Assembly (NCBI GenBank): GCA_947307005.1
Contig: CAMZHY010000021.1
Location: forward strand, 1 to 16,471
DNA length: 16,471 nucleotides
Direction of reading: 5' to 3'
Source: an uncultured Planctomycetaceae bacterium
GTDB lineage: Bacteria > Planctomycetota > Planctomycetia > Pirellulales > Thermoguttaceae
Part shown: positions 14,219-16,471 of the stretch, one piece after another
How positions within the stretch are numbered: the stretch's first letter is position 1
How the letters are laid out: each line of letters starts with the position of its first letter
The notes under the pieces: generated by a model
Told to the model about the DNA's origin: nothing
Database searches by the model: none
The model's input: the letters and a program-made list of their open reading frames with translations, nothing else
Program-made: the position numbers and the translations under genes

Positions 14219-14500
14219 CGCGTCCTCGAACTCGCGTCCGGCGACGCGGACTCGCTCCTTTTCGATTCCCTTTTCGCGCCGGAAGAAGACCTCGCGCTCC
14301 GCTTCGACGCGGCGAATCTCAGAATCTCGACGAAAGACGACGGCGCGGCGCGATACGCCGTCGAAGCGTCGGGGCGAATCGAGGAGGCGTCGGAAGCGAC
14401 CTTCGTCGTCGAACTCGATCGCGATTATTTCCGAAAACGCTGGGTCCCCTACTACGCGCCGATCGATCGCAAACGCGTCCCGCGCGTCCCAACCGGCTGG

Positions 14501-16006
14501 ATGTCGTGGAACGTCTACTTCGACAAGGCGACGGCGGAAGACAACCTCGCGGAAGCGCGCGTTGGAAAAGAGTTTCTCCAGCCCTTCGGCTGCGAGATTT
14601 GGTCGATCGAAAGCTGGCAGGGCAACTCCGACGCGCTCCCCGTCTCGAATTTCTACAATCTCGGACTCGAGGTCAACGAAAACCAGTTCCCCGAAGGGAT
14701 GAAGAAGCTCGCGGACGATATCCGCGCGCTGGGGTTCAAACCGGGATTATGGACCGCGCCTTTCGGGACGGGCTCCGACGAGTTCTACAACGCGCATAAG
14801 GACTGGTTCCTGCATGACGCGAGCGGCGCGCCGATGCGAACGTGGAACGGCAAATACACGATCGACCCGTCGAACGACGAGGTCGTCGACTGGCTCCGCC
14901 ATATTCACGACGTCGCCGCGCACGACTGGGGCTTCGAATTCTTCAAAATCGACGGAATGTCCGGCTCCGGTCCGGGATACTGCGCGCACTTCTTCGAACG
15001 ACCGGAGGTTCGCGCCGCGTTCAAGAATCCCGACGTCGCGGCGCCCTTTGAACGCTGCGTCAAGGCGCTCCGCGAAGGAATCGGCGACGACCGAATCTTT
15101 CTCGCGTGCCAAGGACACTTCACCGGACCGGAAGCGCGATACGCCGACGCGGCTCGAACCGGCGCGGATATCGTCTCCCCGAACCAGCCCGTCAAGTGGG
15201 GGAACGTCATGCAGCAGGCGGGGCGAACGCTCAACCAAATTTTCGTCAACAACATCGTCTTCTATTCCGACCCAGACACGCTCCTCGTCCACGATCTGCC
15301 GATGGAAGAGGCGCGCGTTACGACGACGATCGTCGCGCTCCCCGGACAGCAGACGTTCTTCGGCGACTTTCTCGGAAAGCTCCCGCCCGAGAAAATGAAG
15401 CTCCTTCAGCAGACGCTCCCCGTCTGCGACGTCAGGCCCGGCGCGCTCTATCCCTACTTCGCGAACCTCCCGATATGGGACCTCAAGATCGGTCGCGATT
15501 TTGAAGACTGGGACGTCGTCGCGCTCTTTAACTGGAGCGACGACGAGGCGGAAATCGGCTTCACGCTGGATGAAATCGGCGCGACTCCGGGCGAATACGT
15601 CGCTTACGAATTCTGGACGAACGCGTTTTTAGGCGCCGTAACGAGCGACCTGAAAACGACCGTCCCCGGTCGCGCCGTTCGACTCGTCGCGCTCCATAAG
15701 AAACAGGGCGTTCCCCAGTTCCTCTCGAGCGACCGTCACGTGACGCAAGGGGGCGTCGATCTGAAAAACGTCCAGTGGGACGACGAGACGGCGACTTTGA
15801 AAGCGATCTTGGAACTCGTCGGCGGATTCCCGACGACCGCGCGATTCCTCGTCCCGGAAGAATACCGGCTCGACCTCGTTTCGAGCGGCTCCGGCGTCAG
15901 GCTTGAGACGTCCTTAGAAGAAAACGGCAAACTCGTCGCCGTCAAGCTCGTCGCCGAAACGACGGGAGATTACGACGTTCGTCTCAGGTTCAAAAAATCG
16001 AACTGA
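14501..16006 (+). CDS. Alpha-galactosidase-like (clan GH-D) glycoside hydrolase, catalytic barrel part
   Basis: Likely hydrolyses alpha-galactosides or related sugars. The barrel opens at GWMSWNVYFDKA, runs through ADDIRALGFKPGLWTAPF and reaches FFKIDGMSG, where D151 (counted from ATG 14501) in the KxD motif is the expected nucleophile. RTGADI (D223) resembles the R-x-x-x-D-I acid/base motif of GH27/GH36 enzymes. A C-terminal beta domain (~330 on: DVVALFNWSDDEAEIGF, VPGRAVRLVALH, then VTQGGVDLKNVQWDD) completes the family layout. The protein really begins upstream: the same frame is open from 14219, encoding RVLELASGDADSLLFDSLF and onward without a start codon before 14501. ATG 14501 lies inside the barrel's first motif, so it is a formal start only. 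Confidence 0.75.
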   Translation: MSWNVYFDKATAEDNLAEARVGKEFLQPFGCEIWSIESWQGNSDALPVSNFYNLGLEVNENQFPEGMKKLADDIRALGFKPGLWTAPFGTGSDEFYNAHKDWFLHDASGAPMRTWNGKYTIDPSNDEVVDWLRHIHDVAAHDWGFEFFKIDGMSGSGPGYCAHFFERPEVRAAFKNPDVAAPFERCVKALREGIGDDRIFLACQGHFTGPEARYADAARTGADIVSPNQPVKWGNVMQQAGRTLNQIFVNNIVFYSDPDTLLVHDLPMEEARVTTTIVALPGQQTFFGDFLGKLPPEKMKLLQQTLPVCDVRPGALYPYFANLPIWDLKIGRDFEDWDVVALFNWSDDEAEIGFTLDEIGATPGEYVAYEFWTNAFLGAVTSDLKTTVPGRAVRLVALHKKQGVPQFLSSDRHVTQGGVDLKNVQWDDETATLKAILELVGGFPTTARFLVPEEYRLDLVSSGSGVRLETSLEENGKLVAVKLVAETTGDYDVRLRFKKSN

Positions 16007-16020
16007 CGGCGCGCGCCGTC
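16005..16020. repeat. 16-bp perfect palindrome overlapping the hydrolase stop codon
   Basis: GACGGCGCGCGCCGTC begins inside the TGA stop (16004-16006). The GC-only centre leaves little loop, so it would form a cruciform or protein site rather than a typical terminator. Confidence 0.5.
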
Positions 16021-16035
16021 CTCGCCCCCAATGAA

Positions 16036-16078
16036 GCGGCTTGACCGACGTTCTCGAAAGAGGCGTCGGTCAAGCCGC
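16036..16078. terminator. Strong hairpin between convergent genes
   Basis: GCGGCTTGACCGACG (16036-16050) and CGTCGGTCAAGCCGC (16064-16078) form a perfect 15-bp stem; the 13-nt loop can fold further as CTC-GAAA-GAG with a GNRA tetraloop. It sits between genes that converge, fitting a bidirectional transcript end, although neither side has a clear U-tract. Confidence 0.65.
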
Positions 16079-16119
16079 GCTGCGTTTCAAGACGAGTTTT
16101 AAACGCGGAATTCGTCGCT

Positions 16120-16471
16120 CTAATCGAGCGTTTCTTTGAAGCTTACAAATTCGACGTCGGAGCATTTAACTAAAGCGACGTCGCCTTCGTCGTATAGGCG
16201 GAAAGATTTTCCGTCTTCGGAGCCGCAAAGCGACAGTTCGGTCAGAATGCCAAAATCACCGTCGCCTTCACAAAACTCCTTCAGATAAAACTCCGTAACG
16301 TTGACGAACCGAAGCGTCAACGACGGTTTAATGGAAAACGGAAGACAACCGTATTCGAAGGCAAGCTCAAGCGAAGGCGTTCCCGTCGCGGCGTCTAAAG
16401 AAAAAGAAATCTGTCTGATCGCGATACAGTCGCCCAAATCAAACGGTTCCCCCCAGATCTGTCTGTTCTTC
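16120..16471 (-). CDS. Unknown protein, C-terminal part (runs off right edge)
   Basis: The last 116 codons of a leftward gene; the frame stays open to the window edge, so the start lies outside. Visible sequence runs from NRQIWGEPFDLGDCIAIRQ through strand-rich segments (SLELAFEYGCLPFSIKP, SLTLRFVNVTEFYLKEF, GILTELSLCGSEDGKSFRLYDEGD) to VKCSDVEFVSFKETLD and a TAG/TAA-type stop near 16120. It appears all-beta, acidic and cytoplasmic, with several Cys. No family recognised; small immunity-type or other all-beta hypothetical proteins are possible. It converges on the glycoside hydrolase across the hairpin. Confidence 0.6.
   Translation of the reverse strand, partial: KNRQIWGEPFDLGDCIAIRQISFSLDAATGTPSLELAFEYGCLPFSIKPSLTLRFVNVTEFYLKEFCEGDGDFGILTELSLCGSEDGKSFRLYDEGDVALVKCSDVEFVSFKETLD

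Larger units (their letters stand above)
13847..16006 (+). pseudogene. Full glycoside hydrolase locus, one frame interrupted by a single TAA
   Basis: Both pieces and the ~280 bp between them share one reading frame; the only stop before 16004 is TAA at 14216-14218. Sense resumes at once as RVLELASGDADSLLF, family-like sequence. One base change in a sense codon (such as GAA to TAA) would explain it. An alternative is a pair of compensating indels, since the frame starting ATG 14191 reads MSDEGEDGLT across the same ~30 bp. The full product would be ~718 residues. The downstream ~595 codons show no other damage, so the break is recent, a sequence error, or read through. Confidence 0.6.

Overview
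This 16.5 kb window looks like a chromosomal segment of a planctomycete, possibly a gut- or anaerobe-associated lineage. The main evidence is three tandem copies of a secreted HExxH protein of the DUF1570 type, a family known mostly from Planctomycetota. Supporting signs are a strong liking for GAC, GTC, GCG and TCG codons (CGACG/CGTCG words are everywhere) and long acidic, low-complexity protein tails. The taxonomic call is an inference. No rRNA, tRNA, CRISPR array, transposase or integrase was seen.

Layout. Nearly everything from 1 to 9069 is read leftward. At the left edge is the first 139 codons of an MmeI-like restriction-methyltransferase, directly behind a strong hairpin terminator. 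Upstream of it is a compact three-gene operon (527-3121): a YbjN-like small protein, a 605-residue protein with a YbjN-like N-terminus and a very acidic repeat-bearing tail, and a 111-residue unknown. Next come about 770 bp without a convincing gene (3122-3893), holding a sigma70-type promoter, a direct repeat and a long-range inverted repeat, then an unknown 155-residue gene and a possible 36-38 residue small gene with its own promoter. From 4877 to 9069 an operon encodes the three DUF1570-like putative metalloproteases, each with an export signal, behind a good promoter at 9217-9245.

A divergent intergenic region (9070-9505) with a perfect 11-bp hairpin leads into rightward genes: an asparagine synthetase (asnB), an ExeA-type AAA+ ATPase with a long disordered tail, and an alpha-galactosidase-like glycoside hydrolase read in one frame from 13847 to 16006 but broken by a single in-frame TAA at 14216-14218. 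A 15-bp hairpin separates this from a convergent partial unknown gene at the right edge.

How the genes may work together. The metalloproteases are probably exported. The asnB/ExeA-type ATPase pairing recalls loci for exopolysaccharide and PEP-CTERM/exosortase sorting, though no exosortase or glycosyltransferase is visible here. The YbjN-like/acidic-tail operon beside the restriction gene is the least explained part of the window and the best candidate for something undescribed.
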